In this document: piece after piece, positions 34,214 to 43,475 of the stretch
How the letters are laid out: each line of letters starts with the position of its first letter
How positions within the stretch are numbered: position 1 is the stretch's first letter
Source: Scalesia atractyloides
Lineage: Eukaryota > Streptophyta > Magnoliopsida > Asterales > Asteraceae
Reading direction: 5' to 3'
Length of the DNA stretch: 64,000 nt
NCBI GenBank assembly: GCA_947069175.1
Contig: CAMTDV010000013.1
Location: forward strand, 30,259,857-30,323,856
Program-made: the position numbers and the translations under genes
The notes under the pieces: generated by a model
Told to the model about the DNA's origin: nothing
Seen by the model: the letters and a program-made list of their open reading frames with translations, nothing else
The model's database searches: none

Positions 34214-36850
34214 TGTAACATCCGTCAAAAACGGATTTACCAAACCCGTTCCGTTTATCAACCGAACCGTCAGTCAAAAATTTCGTTGCGAATTAAATGC
34301 CCAAAATAATTTTAAACGATACATAATCAATTATTATACGGGAATATATAATTAGTTTTTGAAAAACTGTCAAAAAATAAGAAAATAAAAATATTTTGTC
34401 CCTGCCGGGTTTCGAACCCGGGTCACAACCGATCCAGCAAACAAACTTAACACACACACACAAACCACTGCGCCACTTGTTTTGTTTGTTATATATTGAA
34501 ATCATTTAATTGATATCATGACGTTACGAATTCAAAACCGGCGCCCAAAAGTTCAGTCGTCGGAATCCCGGTAATCTCGCGAGCTTTTAACAACATTTTC
34601 AGTTATAACGTAAATTATTATTAGGACATCGGTTATAACCGACGTCTGAGTCCGCGACACCTTCTATAACCGCCGGAGTTTTTATAACCGATGAATACAG
34701 TCGAAAATCAGACCAGGTTCTTCGACGATTTGCCCTATAAAGACCACCTTGAACTTCTGCAAACCTTTTCGCTCAAAACCACACCTTTTCTCGGCAAAAA
34801 TCCACTCGCCGGAATCTTTCTGTTTGTCGCCGGAAAACCGGTTTCTCCATTTCCGAGCCTTATTGAACCTCCTAAGCTTATACCGAAGTCACCCACACCC
34901 TTTGTAAGTTTTCTGAAGTTTCTCTGCTGCAAGATACCTGACGCCGGAGCTAATTTCTGTCGCCGGAGTTCTGCCGGAAAACAGAGGGTCCAGTCGGTAT
35001 ACCTCTCCACCTAATTTCTTTTTCTTTTCACTTATATCACACCGTAATGAACTGAAACACACTAAAGATCATGTTTTAAACTTCGAACCAGTCTGTTGTC
35101 GATTCTGGTTATAACTCAGCGAAGAAGACGAAGTCATGGAACGTATATGTATAATTAAAATCAGGATATTACTCGGGTTAGACACACAGTCCAGCGGTGG
35201 ACTGTGTGCACATTAAACATACAAACGTCTCGAGTTCGAATCCGGTTTCACACACGCTGCCTTAATAAAAATCATTTTTTTGTTAAACTGAACCGGAGTC
35301 GCCACAGGTATATGTTAAGTATATTAATAATCGGAATAATAACCAAGTTAGACACACAGTCCAGCGGTGGACTGTGTGTATGTTTAAGTCGCACGTCACG
35401 AGTTCGAGTCCGGTCTTCTGCATCGACCCGGACGATTATTAACCTTTTTAAATAAAGTCAGAAATGAAAACAAATAGTTTGTATTTAAGTATAATAAAAA
35501 TTGGATTATATAACATGTTAAACACATAGTCCAGCGGTGGACTGTGTGTTAGTTTAAGCCACAGGTCCCGGGTTCGAGACCTGTGGAGTGCACCGTCCGA
35601 TTCGCTTAAACTGTTTTTAAAATAAAATGATTTTCGGTTTAAACTAATTAATGTATAAATATAATTAAAATCAGATATATGACGGGTTAGACACGTAGCT
35701 CAGTTGGTAGAGCTGCGTGCACGCGTACGAGAGGTCTCGGGTTCGAGCCTCACTCAGCGCACTTATATTCCGATTCGAACCGGTCAACGGTCAGGTCAAC
35801 GGTCAGTCAACGGTCAACGGTCAGAAAAAAAAATCAATTTTTTTATTATTTTTATTTAATTATTTTAATTAAAAATCAATTAAAGTACTTAAAAATAACA
35901 TTTTTAAGGTTGGAAAATGGCCTTAAACTCACAAAAATACACCCAACAATCCTACTAAAATAGATTAATAAAATCTGTTTACTTACCAAACCATAATGCG
36001 ATTTATCTAGGTTAATCTCACTCGTGGTTAAAACCACTTCGCGTGCATTCAACATCATCAACCGAACGCACCCACTGTGAGTGAATCTTACAACTCCCCT
36101 TTTAAATTACACGTTTTGGGGTGTGTCATGTGTTATGAAAATAATTAACTTATTTATTTAAACTTGTGCCATACCACATCATGACCTAGACTTACATTGT
36201 TTATATTGTTGTGATTACTTATTTCCTTTTGTCAAATTATATGAAACTCATTTATTAAGCCCGTCAGTTCCTCGTGGGAGACGAGTTGAACAACGTGTGC
36301 CACAAATCAAATTCATTATTGTTTATGTGTGTATCATTGAGTTTATATTGTTTGTAGTTGTGTCATTCATATTATCATGTTTATGCAATTCATTCATTAG
36401 GCCCCTCAGTTCCTCGTGAGAGACGAGTTGAGTATCGCGTGCCTCTAAATGTTCCATTATTGTTCATGTGTGTTTCATTTAATATCTTATGATTGTTGAT
36501 TAAGTTTACATCTATTTCTACTCATGTTTGGTTGTGCACATATTTCATAATCAATTTAAATAAATTTGTTCAAATGTTTTCCACAGGATTCACTCGCCAA
36601 CATTATGTTGATCCAAAAAAACCCTTTTACACATGATACAGGTGAACAGGTTGAAGCAAGGAAAACATAGGATATGCCTTAGAAGAGAACAAAGAAGTTT
36701 AGATTGTTAGTTAGAACATGTTGTAACATTATTGTAAATTTCCATTTAATTTGTATTAAAGAATATGAAACGCATAATAAATGTAATGAGCTTTGATGAT
36801 AACCCAATCATGCCCCGATCACCTTATCCGCTGCGGGTCGGGGTGTGACA
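34214..36850 (+). repeat. 3' LTR of the gag-only element
   Basis: This is the second LTR copy, nearly identical to 27526-30148, with a few base changes and short indels such as an extra GTCAACGGTCA unit near 35805. It carries the same tRNA-like units. Confidence 0.9.
35178..35765 (+). other. Four tandem tRNA-like units in the 3' LTR
   Basis: These are the same four units as in the 5' LTR, starting near 35178, 35348, 35519 and 35687. Unit 3 here has the full TAGTCCAGCGG A box and a perfect 9-bp arm (CCACAGGTC with GACCTGTGG) around its B box; the 5' LTR copy has lost one C and one pair. Confidence 0.7.
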
Positions 36851-36971
36851 GGAAGGTCCTTATGTTATTCATGAAGTCCTGGGAAAAGGCGCATACACAC
36901 TTAAGCGCCTAGACGGAACAAGTATCCCTAGGACATGGAATGCGCAACAGCTAAGACGGTGCTACATGTAA
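36851..36971 (+). pseudogene. C-terminal end of the Tat pol, beyond the inserted element
   Basis: After the target duplication GGAAG the frame continues as GPYVIHEVLGKGAYTL and ends AQQLRRCYM with TAA at 36969-36971, the usual ending of Tat integrases. The join is in phase once the insertion and one TSD copy are discounted, showing where the gag-only element entered. Confidence 0.85.
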
Positions 36972-37354
36972 ACCTGCAAGTTCATTATCTCTTGTCTATT
37001 TTAAAATACGGCTCTTGTGCCCAATTATGTAATAAAGATAAGAGTTACTTCATTCATTTTTATCTTAATGTTTCATTACAAATGCGCGGAGCCACTTTGG
37101 GTATACGCAAAAACACCTTGGTGCACAATGACTCGTAAAACATAAGTCACTACCTATGAAGCATGCATAGGAGCCGATATCCATGCGTGAGTTCATTACC
37201 AGTTTCATTCGCTATACCTACACAAATTCGGTCCATTTCGCGCAAATATTATAACAAAGAAGAAGCATTTCATTAAAAGATAAAAAATGTACATAACCGC
37301 ACCACGCGCAGCGCAAACAATGATCCTACAAGATATTACATTAAGGATCCTACA

Positions 37355-38005
37355 CTAGTCTTCTTCGTCAGCAGCGACCTTAGTGTCTTCCGGAAAGATA
37401 TCCTTCAAGTGGTCGACAAAGTCATCATGGGTAAGCGACTCGCTCACCAATTCCAAGGCCGGGATATCAAGACGGTTATACCATTGCTGTGCCTTCTCGA
37501 AGACAGCTCCGGTATTAACTCCATGAGTGGAGGCATGGCTAGAATCCCATGGAGTATCCAACGCATGAGTGACTCGTTGCGCACACTCAGCATAGCCTTG
37601 CGCATGCCTATCATGGCGCACAGCAACCACAAGCTTAGCCACTACACCATCCAACTCTACAGAGTTCACAATGGATTTAGCAATCTGCAAAATCAAGGGA
37701 AAGGTCAGAATCATCACATAAGGGCTAGAAAAAACAAGCGAAACACTTACATGACCAATCTCATGCTGTTGAAGCCACATCATGTTGTTGGAGAGCGACT
37801 CCACCAACGACTTGGAGATGGCGCGAGAACTTTCAGAATCCTCCAATTTTTTCTCCCCCGTCTCCACCTTCACCTCCGCCAACCGCAGCTTACAAAGAAG
37901 CTCGGCATTCTCCACCGAGGCTGCGTGGAGATCTTTCCTAATGCTCGCTAAGGCAGCGCAAGCTTCGACCTGTTTGTTCACAATGAGGTTAGCATCACAA
38001 CTTAG
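37355..38005 (-). pseudogene. Antisense additional ORF (aORF) of the Tat element, truncated
   Basis: Read on the minus strand, the frame runs from about 38005 to a stop at 37355. It contains a coiled-coil-like stretch (ASVENAELLCKLRLAEVKVE) and an acidic end (FPEDTKVAADEED). Positions 37750-37685 form a 66-base GTAAGT...TTGCAG intron with no stop, so both spliced and unspliced forms stay open. Antisense ORFs between pol and 3' LTR are known for Tat-lineage elements; their function is unknown. The N-terminal part is missing, replaced by an AT repeat. Confidence 0.6.
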
Positions 38006-38008
38006 TGA

Positions 38009-38052
38009 TATATATATATATATATATATTATATATAATATATATATATTAT
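38009..38052 (+). repeat. AT microsatellite at the junction of two gypsy relics
   Basis: A TA-rich run separates the truncated Tat aORF from the truncated reverse transcriptase of the minus-strand chromovirus. It marks a deletion or recombination point. Confidence 0.8.
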
Positions 38053-38847
38053 TAAGCGCCCGGTAATCAATGCAAAAACGCCATGACCCGTCTTTTTTGC
38101 GAACCAAGAATATAGGAGATAAGTATGGGCTTTGGCTCGGTTTGATAACGCCGTCTTGAAGCATGTTAGTGATTAGGGTGGTCATAATTTGTTTTTGGTA
38201 CTGTGGATAGCGATAGCGTCGGACGTTAACGGGTTTTGAAAGAGGTAAGGTCAGTATGTGATGGTCTTGAGTTTGATGGGGTGGTAGTTGGGTTGGAGTC
38301 TGAAAGATATGGTTGTACAAATGAAGTAGTGTTTGGATGTTGGGATCTTCATGTATAGGAATCATCAAAGGGTTAGTGTTGGGAGGATTTTTCGACGTGA
38401 AAGAAAATAGCATGCATGGATGCGACTGACTGTTTGGTAATTAGGGATTGTATTGACCGATTTGAGACAAGTGTTGATCGGGCCTCTCCCCTTAAAGTTA
38501 TAGCATTGGGGCCCGGCCTACGTTGAAGGGAGTTGAGGAATGGCGAAATTTGCTTGGACTAGGCCTAGACTTCTAAGCCATGCTAACCCTAATATAACAT
38601 ATACTCCTTCTATATGTAATATAAACTCAGAAGTGTAAATGTGGTACTTTGGATTGACAATTTCAGTTCCGAGCACACACCATTGCACTTCAAGTTATCG
38701 CCATTACCCACCATAACAGAAAACTCCGGAATTTCCTGTTGAGTAAGTTTCAAGAATGCAACGATTCTTGGTTGGATAATATTATATGTGTTGCCCATGT
38801 CAATTAGGATCTGAGTTGGTTGAATATTACGCGAAGCGCTTGTGGGG
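38053..38847 (-). pseudogene. Chromovirus protease and reverse transcriptase start, truncated
   Basis: On the minus strand, 38820-38610 has a retropepsin-like IDMGNTYNIIQPR, where the active-site triad DTG has become DMG. After stops, 38413-38056 reads PLSKPVNVRRYRYPQYQK then SPIFLVRKKDGSWRFCIDYR, a Reina-type chromovirus reverse transcriptase. The sequence ends at the AT repeat, so the polymerase centre is missing. The upstream part continues beyond the ARID element at 41564. Confidence 0.75.
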
Positions 38848-38852
38848 ATGAT

Positions 38853-39389
38853 TGAAGATCAAAATAATTATTGCAACCGAAGATCCGAGAAAAAAACGTT
38901 GTTTATTTATGTTTAATTGGGTCGAACAATTACTCTTTTTATGTTTATTGTTTATGTTTTCGGTTTGGGCTTAAGGCCATTAAACATTGGGTTATTAGTT
39001 AGAGTCCATTAGGGTTAAGTATTGGGCTTGTATTTGAAAAGGTGTGTGTAAAGGATTACAACCGTACAAATGGTTTCTAGGGGATCGACACATCCCTTCA
39101 TGCAATCGACATATCCCTTCAACACACCTGTTCATCAAGTATAAATTAGGGTTTCAACATTCAGTTATATGTACACTGCAATTCAGATTTATGCAATTCA
39201 AATTTGAAGTTGGTCAAGTTTGTCTCTGCAGTTTTTCGGTTAGTGTTTCACGATTCAGTTTACATTCATAGTTCAAGTTTCGATTTCAATCATGTATTGG
39301 TGCGAGTTGTGTTACGATCATGTTGATAAGTGTAACCATCCTTCGAATCCGAAATCTCGGTCTCGGCCTTGTGACTTCGATATCCAACA
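38853..39389 (+). repeat. 5' LTR of the ARID element
   Basis: This 537-base LTR is closely similar to 41023-41558. It contains GTATAAATTAGGGTTTC near 39139, a good TATA-type candidate about 250 bases before the LTR end. Confidence 0.88.
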
Positions 39390-39390
39390 G

Positions 39391-39403
39391 TGGTATCAGA
39401 GCC
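39391..39403 (+). other. Primer-binding site of the ARID element
   Basis: TGGTATCAGAGCC, the initiator-methionine type, starts one base after the 5' LTR. Confidence 0.88.
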
Positions 39404-39480
39404 AAAGGTTCTGTTCAAGATCAAGGAGGAGAAGGATAAGGGATTCGGAGATTGTTTGAGGGTGAACCAGTTGAAATCTG

Positions 39481-40307
39481 TTGGTGCCGGTTTTTCGCGA
39501 AAAGGGTAAGAACGTAGGAAAGTGCGGCCAGGGCAGCGGAAGGTCGGTTAAGTACGCACAGGGGAAGCCATCCTCACGTTCATGGAAGTCGCCTATTGAA
39601 AAGTTCCCCAAGAAAATGATTCCGAAAAACTATCTTAAAAAGGTCAGCATGAAACAATCCGCATCAGTGGGAAGGCCAAGAAACGTAGGGATCCTGTGTT
39701 TCACTGCAGGCAATTCGGTCACGTTGCTTCCATTTGCCCAAGTAAGTATGTCAATCTCAGTCCGTTACCAGAAGATAGTGATTATGTTGTGAAAGATACT
39801 TGAGGAGGGAAATGGGAATCAATATGGGTAGTGGATCCTACTTTCAAGACTCACATGACGGGAAACTGAAACTTGTTCAAAGTTTTCAAAAGACACTTGG
39901 GGATTTTGACTAACGAGAAACGGAGGGAATTCTCATTCATACACGGCAACGGCGAAGTTTTTGTACCGGTTGATGCGAAGAACAAGAAAATTTCATGTGT
40001 GAATTACGTGCCAAAGTTGAAGCGAAATGTTCTCAGTTTAGAAAAATTGTTGTATCAAGGAATAGAAGTTGTTACCGCAGGTGATACGTGTACGTTAAAG
40101 AAAATGTTCGGTGATAGAGCGAAAGGTGTTGACATATTTGAAAACAAGTCCGAAGTTGATCTCGAAGAAGAGTATTTGGATAAGTTCTACCAGAACTTAG
40201 ACGTTGAGAACGGATATCTCAACGAAAAGGAAAAACTGCATGAATATGTGAAGATTTTTATGAGAAGGAATTCGAAGAGGAGAGAAAGAAAAATAAAGAA
40301 AAACTAG
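39481..40307 (+). pseudogene. Zinc-knuckle and copia-type protease-like segment of the ARID element
   Basis: A Lys/Ser-rich frame starts at 39481 and shifts near 39671. In the second frame VFHCRQFGHVASIC resembles a CCHC zinc knuckle whose first cysteine is now valine. Then comes WVVDPTFKTHMTGN, which matches the copia protease and pre-integrase region (normally DSGASTHMTG) with its catalytic DSG lost. The open part 39873-40307 continues FSFIHGNGEVFVPVD and VNYVPKLKRNVLSLEKL. Stops at 39799 and 39867 interrupt it. The protease could not be catalytic. Confidence 0.65.
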
Positions 40308-40465
40308 GTGAAGGAACTTCGGGGTCAAAGATTGTTGAAGTTGAATTTTCGAAGCGGGCAAAATTGGGTTTGGTAACCTACTTAGAGGGCATGGAAAAGA
40401 ACCCGCAAGAATCAAGTGAAGAGATGCAAAAGAAAGCGGTGTTGAAAGCGTAAGACGAGGAAGAT

Positions 40466-40984
40466 GTGATAGAGAAAGATACCATAATTGAAAGTTGCCT
40501 AGACATGCTCGATTTGATCATCCTACACAAAGAAGTGATGGAGCATAAAGGTTTCTACAAGGCTAGCATGGAAGAAATCATAACATGGTTCATACCGTGT
40601 TACTTGGGAATTTGCAAGACAAGCGAAATGCCACCAACTCTACTAAACGGTAAACCCGTTGATTTGCTCAGTCTTTACAAAAGTGTCAAAGAGCATGGTG
40701 GATTCAAGAAAGTGGTTCAAGAAGATGCATGGAACAAAGTTGCTTTATGTTGCGGATATGATTGTGATGATGACTACGAATTGAAGGTTGCATATGTCCG
40801 CTACATCGAGTTGTTGGAATGGTATTTTTTCTTCATGAAGGATAAGCACAAAGAAGATGAAAGTGACAAGCGCGAAGTGGGCTCAAGTGAAGCAAAAGAC
40901 GATGAAGGTGTCAAGGTAATCGAAAGCGACGAGGAGTCCGACTTGATGATCGTCCTCGAGGTCACCAACGCAAAAGACGATTAG
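40466..40984 (+). CDS. ARID-domain protein, 172 residues, inside an LTR element
   Basis: The open frame encodes an ARID-type DNA-binding domain at about residues 55-125: MPPTLLNGKPVDLLSLYKSV, EHGGFKKVVQEDAWNKVA, then YVRYIELLEWYF. The spacing and the hydrophobic and GGF positions fit plant ARID proteins. The tail is acidic (KDDEGVKVIESDEESD). ARID proteins bind DNA and often work in chromatin; here the domain sits in a retroelement. The same frame continues upstream to about 40265 but is crossed by a stop at 40450-40452. Whether this copy is expressed is unknown. It could be read as a host ARID gene, but the flanking LTRs, primer site and TSD place it in the element. Confidence 0.7.
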   Translation: MIEKDTIIESCLDMLDLIILHKEVMEHKGFYKASMEEIITWFIPCYLGICKTSEMPPTLLNGKPVDLLSLYKSVKEHGGFKKVVQEDAWNKVALCCGYDCDDDYELKVAYVRYIELLEWYFFFMKDKHKEDESDKREVGSSEAKDDEGVKVIESDEESDLMIVLEVTNAKDD

Positions 40985-41022
40985 CGAAGACGGACTACGG
41001 CTGCAATGATTAGGAGGGAAAA

Positions 41023-41558
41023 TGAAGATCAAAATAATCATCGCAACCGAAGTTCCGAGAAAAAACGATGTTTATTTATGTTTAATTAGGTCGAACAATT
41101 ACTCTTTTTACGTTTATTATTTATGTTTTCGGTTTGGGCCTAAGGCCATTAAACATTAGGTTATTAGTTAGAGTCCATTAGGGTTAAGTATTGGGATTGT
41201 ATTTGAAAGGTGTGTGTGAAGGATTATAACCGTACAAATGGTTTCTAGAGGATCGACACATCCCTTCATGCAATCGACATATCCCTTCAACACACCTGTT
41301 CATCAGGTATAAATTAGGGTTTCAACATTCAGTTATATGTACACTGCAATTCAGATTTATGCAATTCAAATTTGAAGTTTGTCAAGTTTGTTTCTACAGT
41401 TTTTTTCGGTTAGTGTTTCACGATTCAGTTTACATTCATAGTTCAAGTTTCGATTTCAATCATGTATTGGTGCGAGTTGTGTTACGATCATGTTGATAAG
41501 TATAACCATCCTTCGAATCTGACATCTCAGTCTCGGCCGTGTGACTTCGATACCAACA
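41023..41558 (+). repeat. 3' LTR of the ARID element
   Basis: This is the second LTR copy, 536 bases, with scattered single-base differences from the first. It directly follows the purine tract TAGGAGGGAAAA. Confidence 0.88.
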
Positions 41559-41563
41559 ATGAT

Positions 41564-42720
41564 AATCTATAAAAGGTCGCAGTTGACAAAGAGAAAAATT
41601 GGTTTGAATTGTTTGGATCAGTGAGTTCGTTGGATAAAGAGAGTAAGGTGGCTTCGGTTTAAGGATCTAGGGCAGCGTCCGGTTCACTGTCCACGATTAG
41701 CAAAAGTTGTGGCGTGTTGCGTTTGTAACCTGGTAAGTTTTTTTCTAGACACCGGGAGCAAAGGCCCTCAGATCATCTTGTTTGTAAAGCTTTAAGAGAT
41801 AATTTTGTGAAAGTTAATCGTGTTTTGGGAAGGTTTGGGTTCGGCAGTAAAGGTGGAGAGTTTGTTTTGTGGATGTTGGAAGGAGTGGATATGTTTGTTG
41901 GAGAATAATTACGTGGTTGGAAAGTTTTTGGTTTATGGACATTGAGTTTATCCTCTATTCTTTTGGATAAACCACATGCTTGGTGAGGTATGGAAGGCTT
42001 GTGTATAGCCAGCTCAGATTGAATTTCATATATGAGACCCGATAAGTAACAGTTTAGGAGGGTCTCGTTTGATAACCCAGTTACACAACTTCTCGAATTC
42101 AGCTTCAAACGTGGGTACTGTAGTGGTTTGTTTTAACTTGAATAAAGTTGCTTGATAATTTTCGTAATCTGATGGACCGTAGTTCAAGAGCTCGAGTGAA
42201 TTTCGACCAAGAGCCCAAAAGGTTATTGTTTGAGACGTATTTGTACCAACTCAATGCCTCATCGTTGAAATAGAACACCACTAAGGAAATGGGTCGGTCT
42301 TCGGGAATATTGTAGTAGGTGAGATAGTTTTGTGCTTGAAAGATCCACTCCATGGATTGGAACCATCGAATAATGGTAGGTTGGTTTTTGGTGGACTAGG
42401 GTTTGAGTTGTTTTTGTGACTGTGGGATAGAGTTGGGACGCAATTGATTTTGAGAGGTTCTTTTTGGTTTGTGTGGACGGCTAAGAGTTGATTGGTGGAA
42501 TCGGTTTGTTGCTTAAATGGAGGCTAGTATGGCATCGAATTGAGCGATGGATCGAGCTTCATTATTGGTGTTGGTGGTGGTATTATGGGTGAGGAACTGT
42601 GCGAATTGATCGCATAGGGTTTGCAAGAGTCGCCATTGAATCTTAGCGAGGAGGCATGATCGAGTGAATGAAAGCACCAAATTCATGTGGCATTTTCGAG
42701 TAGGGTAAACTCCCAAGAAG
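41564..42720 (-). pseudogene. Chromovirus gag, split from its pol by the ARID element
   Basis: Minus-strand frames at 42716-42513, 42353-42105 and 42108-41773 give a gypsy gag: MEWIFQAQNYLTYYNIPED, DEALSWYKYV, then LLNCYLSGLIYEIQSELAI and QACGLSKRIEDKLN. The pieces overlap or are separated by stops and frameshifts. Orientation and order fit the protease and reverse transcriptase at 38053-38847, so these are two halves of one element. Its LTRs are not recognised. Confidence 0.75.
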
Positions 42721-43376
42721 AATTCAAATTAGAGACTAGAGTTTGGGGCAAATTTCTGGATATCTTCTCAAAACAAATTACAAGAATATAAATATGCCAT
42801 TGTCATGAACAGATGATGCCCATGTTGTCTTATTCTAAGGAGACATGCATGTAACAAACTCCTAATGTGCTCCACGACTAGAAATGCATAACTAACTTAA
42901 CCATGCAACAATGAATTTAACATGTGATAAATAAAGAAGATTATGCACTTGATGCTCCCAAATATTCCAGCAAACAATTCTTCCCCACAGTTCAGTCTAG
43001 CAGCCTGTTGGGCTTCCTGCGCAAGCGATTGGGCTTGTCTGCGGTCTAGGCTGCATCACGGTTCGAGACGCATTTGAGAGTTTGCAAGTGTGGTGCCATG
43101 ACTACAAGACGTATGAGGTTTACGTTAGGTCACTGACGGCGCTATGTGCCCGTGGTAGTGGAGCGCAATTCGAAAAAGCGAAGGGAGGGGTGGTCTGCTA
43201 GAAGGTTGTGGATTGTTGTAGATGGAGTGATAGTGGTCCAGAGACCGTGCGGTGGTGGTTTGGTGGTCCGAAACGCGGAGCACATTGCAGTGATCAGGAT
43301 AGGGTTTGTGCTTGTTAATTAGTTTTTTTTTATTTTAGATGTAACGGTGGGACCTACTTTAAATGTGATTTTTCCG
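42721..43376. other. Probable 5' remainder of the chromovirus, no gene recognised
   Basis: No long frame or LTR border is recognised. The patch 42985-43280 is richer in GC than its surroundings and may be old element sequence. Confidence 0.35.
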
Positions 43377-43475
43377 GGTGATGGTACATTGATAAAGTCA
43401 AATCTTTTAAACACTTGGTTTTGAGAGGGAGAGGTCTTGGGTTCAAATCCCACAGACAACAAGGATTAAAAAGAA
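43377..43475 (+). mobile_element. SINE copy 1, plus strand
   Basis: A tRNA-like A box (GATGGTACATTGATAAAG) is followed after about 40 bases by a B box (GGTCTTGGGTTCAAATCCC). The layout and several words match the minus-strand copy at 50745-50830. Tail and TSD are not clear. Confidence 0.5.

Larger units (their letters stand above)
27526..36850 (+). mobile_element. Complete gag-only LTR retrotransposon (TR-GAG-like), TSD GGAAG
   Basis: The element starts TGTAACATCC and ends GGGTGTGACA, with GGAAG before (27521-27525) and after (36851-36855). It has LTRs of 2623 and 2637 bases, an initiator-Met primer site, a gag reading region and a purine-rich tract, but no protease, reverse transcriptase or integrase. 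It must be moved by enzymes supplied in trans, as known for TR-GAG elements. Its LTR ends, primer site and gag start (CTYKHFKSCDPP) resemble the Tekay element at 53145-64000, a possible helper. The LTRs differ at a few dozen positions by eye, so the insertion is fairly recent. Confidence 0.88.
38853..41558 (+). mobile_element. 2.7-kb LTR retrotransposon carrying an ARID domain, TSD ATGAT
   Basis: LTRs at 38853-39389 and 41023-41558 both begin TGAAGATCAAAATAAT and end CCAACA. ATGAT lies before (38848-38852) and after (41559-41563). A TGGTATCAGAGCC primer site and a TAGGAGGGAAAA purine tract are in place. The 1.6-kb interior encodes a zinc-knuckle relic, a copia-type protease-like segment and an ARID domain, with no reverse transcriptase or integrase. 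It is therefore non-autonomous and was inserted into the minus-strand chromovirus. Confidence 0.88.

Noticed and set aside
37355..38413. Single 352-residue protein
   Set aside because: The two halves belong to different retroelements and are joined through a TA microsatellite.
40466..40984. ARID frame as an ordinary host transcription-factor gene
   Set aside because: It lies between matching LTRs with primer site, purine tract and TSD, and follows retroelement protease-like sequence.
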